IMG/VR virus record: IMGVR_UViG_3300027977_000079 | Span: 1 to 38,723 of that record | Strand: one strand, 5' to 3' | Length of the DNA stretch: 38,723 nucleotides | Origin: a virus | In this document: in pieces, positions 28,296 to 35,945 of the stretch | How positions within the stretch are numbered: the stretch's first letter is position 1 | How the letters are laid out: each line of letters opens with the position of its first letter | Notes under the pieces: generated by a model | Databases searched by the model: none | The model's input: the letters and a program-made list of their open reading frames with translations, nothing else | What the model was told of the DNA's origin: nothing | Position numbers and translations under genes: made by a program

Positions 28296-29482
28296 TTACG
28301 AACTTTTAACAAATTTTGTTTAGCGAATTCTGCTCGATTAACCAATTTGGTTGGTTGGCTATCATGGTGTACCACAAATCCTTCTGGTTTTGATTTTTTA
28401 CCAGCAATATGGTGTTCATAATGACCTTCATGTGTTTCTAAGGATTTCACCAAAGCATTCTTGGCTTGATGTAAATGGTGATGCATCGACAATAAATTTC
28501 CATAATGTGCTTTATGTTTTTCTACATGAGCAATCTGTGAAGCACCTTCTTTTGTCTTTTCAGATTTAGATTTTTCGGTAGTAACTTTGGCGGCTTGTTT
28601 TGCGTGAGTGTCGTGCAAATGTTCTTTAAACCCCTTAACACTCGGCACTTCATCGTGGCGCACTGTCTTGTTTATGTATGTTGATAGGTGGCCAGCTTCA
28701 CCACTATGTTTCTTGTGTATAGAATCATACATCTTGTGGCCGTGAGTGTCGTGTATTTCTTTGGCAGCTGCCATATGTTTTTGAAAGTGTTTTTCATTCT
28801 CAGCAGAATGTTTAACTTTACTTGTATCATGTTCAGCACCATGAATATGGACATCTGGATGCTCTTTGAATTTGCTTGTGTCGACATGAGGAGAAGCATG
28901 TTTCATGTCATCACTATACTGGTGGTGGACTACTACACCAACTTTAGATTTTTTAATCTTTGCTGCTTCTTTGCCTTTGGCGGTATAGGTGATAGTGTTT
29001 GGAGTAAATGAAACATCACCTTTGGCTTCTACGATATAACTCTCATGTAAAGTTTTTGTGTCGGCATGGTGCATCAAATCACCTTGATACACACCATGTT
29101 TAGGTGTTACTTTTGGTAGATGTTTTAAAGCGTGTTTGAGTGTTTTTGCTAAACCAGGAGCATGGCCATGATTCTTATCAATATCTTTTTCTGTATGATT
29201 AATTTTTGGAGTTTTGTTGAACGCAGATTTGGTTGCAACAAAGAATTTACCATTCTTAGGATGGTGTCCAAAAACGATTGATGGAGAACCATCATATTTC
29301 ATTGTTAGGTTGGTATTTTTATGTCCACCAGTCATGTGTGCATGAGCAGTCATCAGAGCGGCATGAGCATGTTCAAAACCCGCATGGCCATGCATTAGTG
29401 GCCGATCTTCGGCATGGTGAATATGTTTAAGTTCCGAACCTTCGGAAGATTCTTCTGTTAAGAATGATTTAAATGATATCAT
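28292..29482 (-). CDS. Ligase-superfamily nucleotidyltransferase-like protein, His-rich (396 aa)
   Basis: Lys62 lies in MKYDGSPSIVFG, matching motif I (KxDG) of the DNA/RNA ligase and capping-enzyme superfamily. VYQGDL (131-136) fits motif III, EGFVV (367-371) motif IV, and TKLVNR (378-383) motif V. The protein is unusually rich in His, mostly in helical linkers. The leader MISFKSFLTE has L8 and E10. It is the first gene after a TATAAATA late promoter. It overlaps the next gene by ATGA. Similar DUF6267-type proteins are recalled from marine phages. Ligase, or a nucleotide-transfer enzyme acting with the next gene, is possible. Confidence 0.75.
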   Translation of the reverse strand: MISFKSFLTEESSEGSELKHIHHAEDRPLMHGHAGFEHAHAALMTAHAHMTGGHKNTNLTMKYDGSPSIVFGHHPKNGKFFVATKSAFNKTPKINHTEKDIDKNHGHAPGLAKTLKHALKHLPKVTPKHGVYQGDLMHHADTKTLHESYIVEAKGDVSFTPNTITYTAKGKEAAKIKKSKVGVVVHHQYSDDMKHASPHVDTSKFKEHPDVHIHGAEHDTSKVKHSAENEKHFQKHMAAAKEIHDTHGHKMYDSIHKKHSGEAGHLSTYINKTVRHDEVPSVKGFKEHLHDTHAKQAAKVTTEKSKSEKTKEGASQIAHVEKHKAHYGNLLSMHHHLHQAKNALVKSLETHEGHYEHHIAGKKSKPEGFVVHHDSQPTKLVNRAEFAKQNLLKVRK

Positions 29483-29528
29483 TGGTTTTCTTTCTCGATT
29501 TGCAACACACTATGGTTGCCGGTTTGCT

Positions 29529-29536
29529 TATTTATA
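29529..29536 (-). promoter_or_regulatory. T4-type late promoter TATAAATA
   Basis: An exact TATAAATA on the minus strand, 47 bases upstream of the ligase-like gene. T4-like phages use it with gp55-type late sigma factors, so this block should be transcribed late, with head assembly. Confidence 0.75.
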
Positions 29537-29583
29537 CAACTTCTCAACCTTTATGGTACAAACCGTTTCCAACGATTAAATTA

Positions 29584-29607
29584 TTGGGTTAGATATATAC
29601 GACCCAA
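29584..29607 (-). terminator. Possible terminator after the sugar cassette
   Basis: On the minus strand TTGGGT and ACCCAA form a stem around a 12-base loop just after the stop of 29620-30333, followed by TAATTT. It would separate the sugar genes from the late promoter at 29529. The stem is short. Confidence 0.4.
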
Positions 29608-29619
29608 AATTGTTGGATT

Positions 29620-30333
29620 TTAATTCCATTTGGTATCTTCAAAGTCTAGCCAGTAATTTGTCATTCTACCTTTACCCTCCATCAAATAAAATGGTAAAGT
29701 ATGAACTAATCCTCTACTGGATCCATAGTATGACAGGTCTTTAGGTCCTCTGTCAAGAGCCCATGCAAAGTGGCTAGAACCAGTATCACCACCCACAAAG
29801 ATTTCGGATGTGGTAATGTGGTAATAATTCTGAACAAAATTGGTAGAATACCGCCAGCCCTCAAATGGGCAACTTTCGGTAGGTTCACCTTTTTTGCAGA
29901 TTACTTTTTCATAATCTTTATATTCTTCGGTAGAATATTTGGCAATAATCTGTTCATATACATTCTTTGGCCAGTTACGCCATTGATTGTATGGTGCATC
30001 AAACAATGGAAATATAGCAATCTTTTTTTCCATTGAAGCATTGTTTGGTATTTTTACCAAATCACCAGATATATCTCTGAAATCCCAAACATTAACTTTT
30101 CTCCAAGGCAATGATTGTTCACCCGATTCTGTTGAAAAATAGTTAGTCATCTTCAACATTATCTCATAGAATGTTTGGCAATGTGTGTCAGAGCTAACAT
30201 TTCCAGGTTTCAAATGAAACTGAATCATTGGGTCATTGTTGATTTTTCGTATGTGTTCTAATACATTAGCAACACCAATCATGTCACCATTTCGGACTGT
30301 GCCAAAGGTTCCTGGTTCAATATTGATAATCAT
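29620..30333 (-). CDS. GT9/heptosyltransferase-like glycosyltransferase (237 aa)
   Basis: The C-terminal half holds the GT-B nucleotide-sugar site: IFPLFDAPYNQWRNWPKNVY, as in heptosyltransferases, and EIFVGGDTGSSHFAWAL near residue 190, matching the DTGxxHLA motif of GT family 9. The protein is shorter than bacterial heptosyltransferases (about 320 residues), with a reduced N-terminal domain. It is the last of the nine sugar genes and overlaps the previous gene by four bases. Acceptor and donor sugars cannot be predicted. Confidence 0.7.
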   Translation of the reverse strand: MIINIEPGTFGTVRNGDMIGVANVLEHIRKINNDPMIQFHLKPGNVSSDTHCQTFYEIMLKMTNYFSTESGEQSLPWRKVNVWDFRDISGDLVKIPNNASMEKKIAIFPLFDAPYNQWRNWPKNVYEQIIAKYSTEEYKDYEKVICKKGEPTESCPFEGWRYSTNFVQNYYHITTSEIFVGGDTGSSHFAWALDRGPKDLSYYGSSRGLVHTLPFYLMEGKGRMTNYWLDFEDTKWN

Positions 30334-31070
30334 AATAATTTTTGTAGTTCGTTTGCGTGAACCAGTTTAGCTTTACGATTGAGGTAGAAATGTTTTTCAA
30401 ATATTTGATTGATGTTCTTGCCGTTATCCCATGACACATCATCACCAACTCTAAATTCTGGTTTCCAATCTTCTGCTTTCCAAACACAATATAATGGAAC
30501 ATTACAAAGGTCAGCCAACATGCCAACACCTGTAAAGTTTGTGATAAATGGCTTCTTTAGATTTTTAATAATGTAAGCATTCTCCAACAATGTTCGGTCG
30601 AAATCAATGAATTCACAATCTTTTAAATGTGACAGTATATGGGTTTCTCTGCGGTCATCGATATTACCTACTGCCCATCGGTCTCCAACATAATATGCAT
30701 CTTTGACAGTAATATCATATTCTGGCGTTTTTACAGAGAAATCATCATCAACCTGAAACTTCATATGATAATTATCTTTCATGAAGTTCTCATAACGACA
30801 AGTTTCAATTGGTCGCTTTGGATCATTCTTATCTTCTCTGATTGGCCAACTACTCATATTAATTGCACCAGCAAAGAAAATGTCATCATCAAATTCAACA
30901 CTACTAAAGATGTCCTGATAAATTAAGAACTCTTTTAGTCCATTAAATTTTTTCATTTCATGTCTAATAATTAAATCGTATTTTCCATAGGTTTTACTAA
31001 TACCGGACAGTACAGGTAAACCATTTAGAAAGTCGCCAAGGTTGGCAGTTCCATTGAGGTGTATTTTCAT
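30330..31070 (-). CDS. GT-B glycosyltransferase-like protein (246 aa)
   Basis: The N-terminus NGTANLGDFLNGLPVLSGIS fits the Gly-rich first strand and helix of GT-B heptosyltransferases (GDxLxxxPVL). A later segment NFTGVGMLADLCNVPLYCVW could be part of the donor site. Similarity is weaker than in 29620-30333, which may be its partner domain as a separate gene or a parallel enzyme. It overlaps both neighbours by four bases. Function inferred from fold cues and context. Confidence 0.6.
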   Translation of the reverse strand: MKIHLNGTANLGDFLNGLPVLSGISKTYGKYDLIIRHEMKKFNGLKEFLIYQDIFSSVEFDDDIFFAGAINMSSWPIREDKNDPKRPIETCRYENFMKDNYHMKFQVDDDFSVKTPEYDITVKDAYYVGDRWAVGNIDDRRETHILSHLKDCEFIDFDRTLLENAYIIKNLKKPFITNFTGVGMLADLCNVPLYCVWKAEDWKPEFRVGDDVSWDNGKNINQIFEKHFYLNRKAKLVHANELQKLL

Positions 31071-31861
31071 TCACTAAATTCCTTAAAGGCAACAAACCAG
31101 TCCGATTTAGAAACTGGATGCAATTCAAACAATTCTGGTTTTTGTAGGTAAGACATCAATAATAATGTTTGGTCATCATCAATCAAATCATTTTTAAGTA
31201 ATTCATTTATACTATGATACACCATTTTTTCTAGTGTTGGCCACATTTCTTTTCCCGCAACAATACACGGGCCTGTTATATGAACATCATTGTTAAAAAT
31301 AACATCACTAATATATGTGTTGGGTGTCCATTCTTTAATATTGAAGAAATGTATTTTATTTTTATCAAAAGGATATTTCCATTTCTTAACACCATTGAGT
31401 GTCGATTCTTCTCGGCAATAACCAAAATCCATCCATGCAACAAGGTCGGTGGTAATTAAATTGTTTTCAATTGCCTTTGAAATGAAAGAGGATTTCAATG
31501 CATTGACAATAACATAGTCGGCATTCCAATATTCTGGATTACGACTTTCTTTAGGATTAATTTTGCTTTGATATTCAGGATTTTTTTGTACCTTTGAAAC
31601 CTTTTCTCTTAGTTCTTGAAAGTTGTTTTCAAAATCAACTGTAAGTATATCGGTAACTCGGTCTTGCCTTAAAAATTTAATATCATTGACAAATTCATTT
31701 GATGTGTATACCACCATAGGATTTTCTAATTTGGCCATATGACCAAATCGTTGTAGGTATGTTTGATTTGTTCGGTGTAGATAGTGTGGCAAACCTTTAT
31801 CTGGTGTCCAATCACCACGGCCAATATCAAAGAAGGCAGTTACAATCGTTATGTCGTTCAT
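31067..31861 (-). CDS. HtrL/YibB (WlaTC)-family protein (264 aa)
   Basis: The start MNDITIVTAFFDIGRGDW with a following YLQRFGHMAKLENPMVVYTS matches the HtrL/YibB family, whose members sit in LPS or surface-polysaccharide clusters (for example WlaTC). Later features WMDFGYCREE and GPCIVAGKEMW fit the same family. They are likely glycosyltransferase-like with a GT-A-type fold, but activity is not established. It overlaps 31858-32622 by four bases at its start. Confidence 0.8.
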   Translation of the reverse strand: MNDITIVTAFFDIGRGDWTPDKGLPHYLHRTNQTYLQRFGHMAKLENPMVVYTSNEFVNDIKFLRQDRVTDILTVDFENNFQELREKVSKVQKNPEYQSKINPKESRNPEYWNADYVIVNALKSSFISKAIENNLITTDLVAWMDFGYCREESTLNGVKKWKYPFDKNKIHFFNIKEWTPNTYISDVIFNNDVHITGPCIVAGKEMWPTLEKMVYHSINELLKNDLIDDDQTLLLMSYLQKPELFELHPVSKSDWFVAFKEFSE

Positions 31862-32622
31862 ACAAGTTCTGTGTTAAATGTTATAACTTCGTTTTCAATA
31901 GGCCAATAATACTTTTTGTAGTTATTGATTATTTCAATATGTTCTGGTTGTTCTTCTACAAACTTATCAAAATCAAAACCTTTTTGGTGCTGGTGTGTAT
32001 CCGTCAAATATGAATTAACACTATAATTTTTTCCACACAACATATAGTAAACTACCATGTAACAGTCCATGAAACCTAATGGACTGTATTGTTGTTGAAA
32101 AGCATTGTGATTCTTTTTAAACCAATCAATTACTCGGTCATAATTTTCTAAAAAGGTAGAAACTTTAAAAATTGAACCTCCACCACAACCATATTGATTG
32201 GTCAAAGGTCGTTTACCAGAAAACTCTGTAATACTATCAATGATGTTATCAGGAATAATATTACCAACTTTAATGTTCCAACCAGCCATTTCCCAATCAT
32301 CTTTTACTGTAATAGGAGATTTCTTAATCCAAACATCATCTTCAACCATCATTATATGAGATGTGTAAGTCTGTTCACAGGCAAATTTAAATCTTTCAAA
32401 CCAAATCAATACCTTTTCTAAATTATAACTTGGATAACCAAGTTTATCTTCAAAGTATTGGTAATGACAATTAAATTTTTGAGCAATATCAGATAAATCA
32501 TCTGCACAATCTGAACCTAAAAAATAGTAATCAAAATGATGTTTACGGATATTCTCTACAATTTTTTCTGTTGATACTCTTTTACCAGCAGAAGCCAAAT
32601 GAATAAATGATATAGATGCCAT
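31858..32622 (-). CDS. Glycosyltransferase-like protein (254 aa)
   Basis: The protein has the layout of a GT-A fold: FIHLASAGKRVSTEKIVENI, then the acidic metal-binding motif HIMMVEDDVWI near residue 90, then GCGGGSIFKVSTF and a C-terminal GFMDCYMVVYYML acceptor-side segment. The EDD motif probably binds Mn and the nucleotide sugar. No precise family can be named. It lies between the epimerase and HtrL-like genes in the sugar cassette. Confidence 0.65.
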   Translation of the reverse strand: MASISFIHLASAGKRVSTEKIVENIRKHHFDYYFLGSDCADDLSDIAQKFNCHYQYFEDKLGYPSYNLEKVLIWFERFKFACEQTYTSHIMMVEDDVWIKKSPITVKDDWEMAGWNIKVGNIIPDNIIDSITEFSGKRPLTNQYGCGGGSIFKVSTFLENYDRVIDWFKKNHNAFQQQYSPLGFMDCYMVVYYMLCGKNYSVNSYLTDTHQHQKGFDFDKFVEEQPEHIEIINNYKKYYWPIENEVITFNTELV

Positions 32623-33623
32623 TACATTAATCTTTCAGACCAAGTTTTAGGAGTTTTATCGGTAACAATTTCCAATGGATAAGCATAGTCAAATGGTTTA
32701 GGACCTTTTGCTTTAATATAATCAACTGTTTCTTGTATAGATTGTTGTAGTGTTGTTTTGGTTTCATAGTTCAATAACCAACGGGCCTTATCAGCAGAAC
32801 AATCTGCGTGTTTCACTTCTCTTGGCCTATCTTGCATATGAATTGCCTCACCAGTGAAACCTGTTGCATCTGCTACCAGTTTAGAAAGTTCTTTAATTGT
32901 AACTGTGCCATCATCAGGCCCAATATTAATAATCTGACTGACAACTTTAGGATCAAGTGCCATTTTTTCTAAAGAACCAACACAGTCATCAACATAAGAG
33001 AAACAACGGGTTTGTTGGCCATCACCATAAATGATTGCAGGCAGGCCACGCAGATTACGATTAATCATAATACTCATTACATTACGGAATGGGTCATCAT
33101 ATTTCTGACGAGGACCAACAATGTTATGTGGCACAGCAATGTTCCATTCCATGCCATGAGTTTCACAGAGAATCTTTAATACATCTTCACCAGCAACTTT
33201 AGCGACACCATATGGGTCAACTGGTTGTGGCGTCATATCTTCGGTGAAAGGATGTGGTTGATTACCATATCGTGCCATTGATGTGCAATATACAAATCGT
33301 TTTACTTTGTTTTGAATGGCAGCAGAGATTGTTGCAACAGAAGCCTCAAAGATATTTTTGGTAATGAAACTAGGACTGAATACAGACAAACCTTCATGTG
33401 CTGTAGCGGCAGTATGAATGACAACATCACAACCTTCCATAATGTAATTCATCTTGTCCATATCACAACAATCTACAACATATAGTGTTGCTTTCTTAGG
33501 CACATTGTCACGATAACCACCAATCAAGGTGTCGTTACCAACAACTTCATGGCCAAGTTCTAACATTCGGTCAGCCAAGTGGCTGCCAAGAAAACCTGCT
33601 ATTCCTGTAATAAAAATTTTCAT
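32622..33623 (-). CDS. NAD-dependent nucleotide-sugar epimerase/dehydratase (333 aa)
   Basis: A Rossmann N-terminus (FITGIAGFLGSHLADRM, GxxGxxG), the catalytic Tyr-Lys pair in YGVAKVAGE, a Ser/Thr site in YCTSMARYG and the C-terminal NIGPDDGTVTIKELS and DRPREVKHADCS segments mark an extended short-chain dehydrogenase (UDP-glucose 4-epimerase-like). It should supply a modified nucleotide sugar to the glycosyltransferases on both sides. Length is normal. Starts at an ATGA overlap with the methyltransferase gene. Confidence 0.9.
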   Translation of the reverse strand: MKIFITGIAGFLGSHLADRMLELGHEVVGNDTLIGGYRDNVPKKATLYVVDCCDMDKMNYIMEGCDVVIHTAATAHEGLSVFSPSFITKNIFEASVATISAAIQNKVKRFVYCTSMARYGNQPHPFTEDMTPQPVDPYGVAKVAGEDVLKILCETHGMEWNIAVPHNIVGPRQKYDDPFRNVMSIMINRNLRGLPAIIYGDGQQTRCFSYVDDCVGSLEKMALDPKVVSQIINIGPDDGTVTIKELSKLVADATGFTGEAIHMQDRPREVKHADCSADKARWLLNYETKTTLQQSIQETVDYIKAKGPKPFDYAYPLEIVTDKTPKTWSERLM

Positions 33624-34150
33624 GTTAATCTCTTTAAAATGGTTAATCCATTATTATTAGTTCTACGTTCAACTAATTGCCACTCAGGATGAGAATCAAT
33701 GAATTCTTGAACTGCTGGCCAAATACCTTTACCACCAAATTCACCTTGGTCGGCAAATAATGTTGTATCGTGAAATAAAAGATATTTACGAACTTTACCT
33801 GCGTGTAATTCTAATTCTTTTTGTACCTGTTCATAGATATGTAGACTGTCCACCAGCATCAAATCGGTTTCTGCAATTTCAACCTTACGAGTATCATCAA
33901 CATGAAGTGTTACATTACGGCCAGCATTCCTGGCTTCATCAAAAAACTCACGAATGCCAGGTAAAGGCATAAACTCATAACTGTGTAACTCAACATCATG
34001 GCGTAGAAAAGCACGAGTGCTTTGAGCCCAACCAACACCAAGTTCCGTTACATGATTACATTCTGAAGTTAAAACTGATATTGTTGGTAAGTGTTCGTGT
34101 ATGTCTGTATCTTTATCACAGGCATCTTGATATTCTTTTTCAAAGTTCAT
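33620..34150 (-). CDS. SAM-dependent methyltransferase-like protein (176 aa)
   Basis: The segment VTELGVGWAQSTRAFLRHDV matches the Gly-rich motif I of class I SAM methyltransferases, followed by an acidic end of strand 2 (LHSYEFMP) and the loop DLMLVDSLHIYEQV then YLLFHDTTLFAD. This resembles the Methyltransf_24/CmcI group. It may methylate a sugar in the cassette, for example to cap a glycan; the substrate is inferred from context only. Confidence 0.75.
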   Translation of the reverse strand: MNFEKEYQDACDKDTDIHEHLPTISVLTSECNHVTELGVGWAQSTRAFLRHDVELHSYEFMPLPGIREFFDEARNAGRNVTLHVDDTRKVEIAETDLMLVDSLHIYEQVQKELELHAGKVRKYLLFHDTTLFADQGEFGGKGIWPAVQEFIDSHPEWQLVERRTNNNGLTILKRLT

Positions 34151-34998
34151 TATGTTGTCCTAAAAGTAATTAAATCTTCTTGTTGGTATTTTTGTTTGAT
34201 GTACTCTTTCCACACAGGCACTCGGTCATATTGGTGAACAATTACAAATGGCTCACCCAGTGATGTTTTAACAATGCCATCTTCAAATTTTGGTTCTGGT
34301 TCCAATAGATGTGGTCTGAATGATTCAATTTTAGAAGGATCAACGGTAGTACCAGCCTGACAAGCCCATCCATCCAGTTGTACAGCAAAACGAGTTATAT
34401 CTTTAAATGGTTGTGTTTGAATTAAAACATTATATACAGCCTGGTCACAAATAGGAATAGGCCTATTGATTGCATTAAATAAAATATTGAAAACCATATC
34501 TTTTACATATTCAGAAACGCCACCAATGGTTCCAACATTGTATATTTCGTTATTTTTGAACTGCTCATGGACATATGGTCCATAAGCTTGCATAAGATTC
34601 TCGTTACCCCATGGTTCATCTTTGTATCTCATACCTTCGGAACCAGCAACCAATTTTTTACCTTTGAGGTTCAATTCTAACCATGTAATTGGATTTGTTT
34701 GAAAATAAACATCTTTGACATCTGTGGTGACCACATGATTATAATTTTGCCAAGTGTTTTTGAGAAAATCGTAGATTGAAAGAAATCGAGCCACATGAAT
34801 TGGGGCTTTGATATCATGCATCTTAATGATAATGAAGTTCCGTTTAACTAATTCATCAATAGTTTCTTGTGAAGCATTACCAACAACCATGGCTTTGTCG
34901 CCAGTAAAACCACACTCATCAATTGATTCAACCCAAGGTTTTAATTGATTGTAGTTGTAATTAGTAAATGCACCTATGATTAGGCTTTTTTCCGCCAT
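34150..34998 (-). CDS. Glycosyltransferase-like protein (282 aa)
   Basis: The N-terminus SLIIGAFTNYNYNQLKPWVE and the later HVVTTDVKDVYFQTNP with a DxKD-type metal site resemble GT-A glycosyltransferases of the DUF616/GT77-like type, as does EIYNVGTIGGVSEYV, a donor/acceptor loop. The C-terminus holds a His-containing motif (VIVHQYDRVPVW) typical of these enzymes. It overlaps the start of the adjacent GT2 gene by 19 bases. Sugar specificity unknown. Confidence 0.65.
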   Translation of the reverse strand: MAEKSLIIGAFTNYNYNQLKPWVESIDECGFTGDKAMVVGNASQETIDELVKRNFIIIKMHDIKAPIHVARFLSIYDFLKNTWQNYNHVVTTDVKDVYFQTNPITWLELNLKGKKLVAGSEGMRYKDEPWGNENLMQAYGPYVHEQFKNNEIYNVGTIGGVSEYVKDMVFNILFNAINRPIPICDQAVYNVLIQTQPFKDITRFAVQLDGWACQAGTTVDPSKIESFRPHLLEPEPKFEDGIVKTSLGEPFVIVHQYDRVPVWKEYIKQKYQQEDLITFRTT

Positions 34999-35693
34999 GG
35001 GTATTCTCCATTATATTTTTCATTCATTACTTTGTTACCATTCTCAAAGAATTCTGCATTGACAGAACCTTTACCACCATCTACTCTATAACACGTTGTA
35101 TATTCTTTTGTACAATCAAATTTAGGAAAATGATGTGTTATTGCTTGTAGAAACACTCTATCTTGACCCCAACCACCGTGCCAAGCACTTGCAATTTTAT
35201 TTGCTACTTCCGTTTTAATGAAATAACAATTAGTATCTATATGGTGGACTCCGTGATATGTTGGCCACTTACCTAATGATTCACAATCATCAAAACAAAC
35301 AAATTTACCTTCTTTATTATATATTTGTCGTAGGGAATAACACCAATCCAAACTTCTTGTGTTGATTGTTTTGATACAACTTTCCACGTGAGACCGATAT
35401 AACCAATTATCTTGGTCAAGATAGGCAACATATTCTGTATTGATTAGGTGTGTGAAGGCAGCATAGACACGGTGACCATAAAACCCTTTGGCCCCGACAT
35501 TGATTGGTAATGAACATATATGAACTCGTATATCATCAACAGCTGAACCTAATGCTTGTATTGTTTTATCTAGATGTTCATCACCATCAATAACAACATA
35601 ACATTCTGTAGGATGGCTTTGGTTCAAAACAGATTCAACGGCAGTTTTAACCTCTGGTGATCCAGTGGTTGGTATAATCACAGTAGCAGACAT
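34980..35693 (-). CDS. Family 2 glycosyltransferase (237 aa)
   Basis: The opening ATVIIPTTGSPEVKTAVESV and the VVIDGDEH strand are characteristic of GT2 enzymes. The acidic metal-binding motif is YLDQDNW near residue 95; ETEVANKI and WGQDRVFLQAI correspond to the acceptor-site helix. It is the first gene of the nine-gene sugar cassette and overlaps the next gene by 19 bases. The donor is probably a UDP- or GDP-sugar. Product location unknown. Confidence 0.8.
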   Translation of the reverse strand: MSATVIIPTTGSPEVKTAVESVLNQSHPTECYVVIDGDEHLDKTIQALGSAVDDIRVHICSLPINVGAKGFYGHRVYAAFTHLINTEYVAYLDQDNWLYRSHVESCIKTINTRSLDWCYSLRQIYNKEGKFVCFDDCESLGKWPTYHGVHHIDTNCYFIKTEVANKIASAWHGGWGQDRVFLQAITHHFPKFDCTKEYTTCYRVDGGKGSVNAEFFENGNKVMNEKYNGEYPWRKKA

Positions 35694-35696
35694 AAT

Positions 35697-35942
35697 TTAA
35701 TCTCGTGTTAGTTTCAGTATTCTCTCTATTTGTTTCTCTATAATTGGTTTACGATTCGGCCAATATATGTATTCTTTTTCTCCAGTTTCCATCAATTTTT
35801 GAAGAAAAGGTATAATAATTTTTTCAATTTGTGTTAACCTATTCCTATATGTATTCGCTGTTTGATCAACGGATTTATTCAATATAGAGTTATATTCTTC
35901 CTCACTTACGGCTGTAAAGCCAAAATCAAAATCATCATTCAT
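35697..35942 (-). CDS. Conserved-type small phage protein (81 aa)
   Basis: The product begins MNDDFDFGFTAVSEEEYNSI, an opening I recall from small conserved proteins near replication genes of T4-like marine phages. It continues as a coiled-coil-like helix (YRNRLTQIEKIIIPFLQKL) and a second charged helix. No function is known. It sits between the possible nuclease-like gene 35946-37100 and the sugar cassette, separated by 3-base gaps on both sides. Confidence 0.65.
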   Translation of the reverse strand: MNDDFDFGFTAVSEEEYNSILNKSVDQTANTYRNRLTQIEKIIIPFLQKLMETGEKEYIYWPNRKPIIEKQIERILKLTRD

Positions 35943-35945
35943 ATA

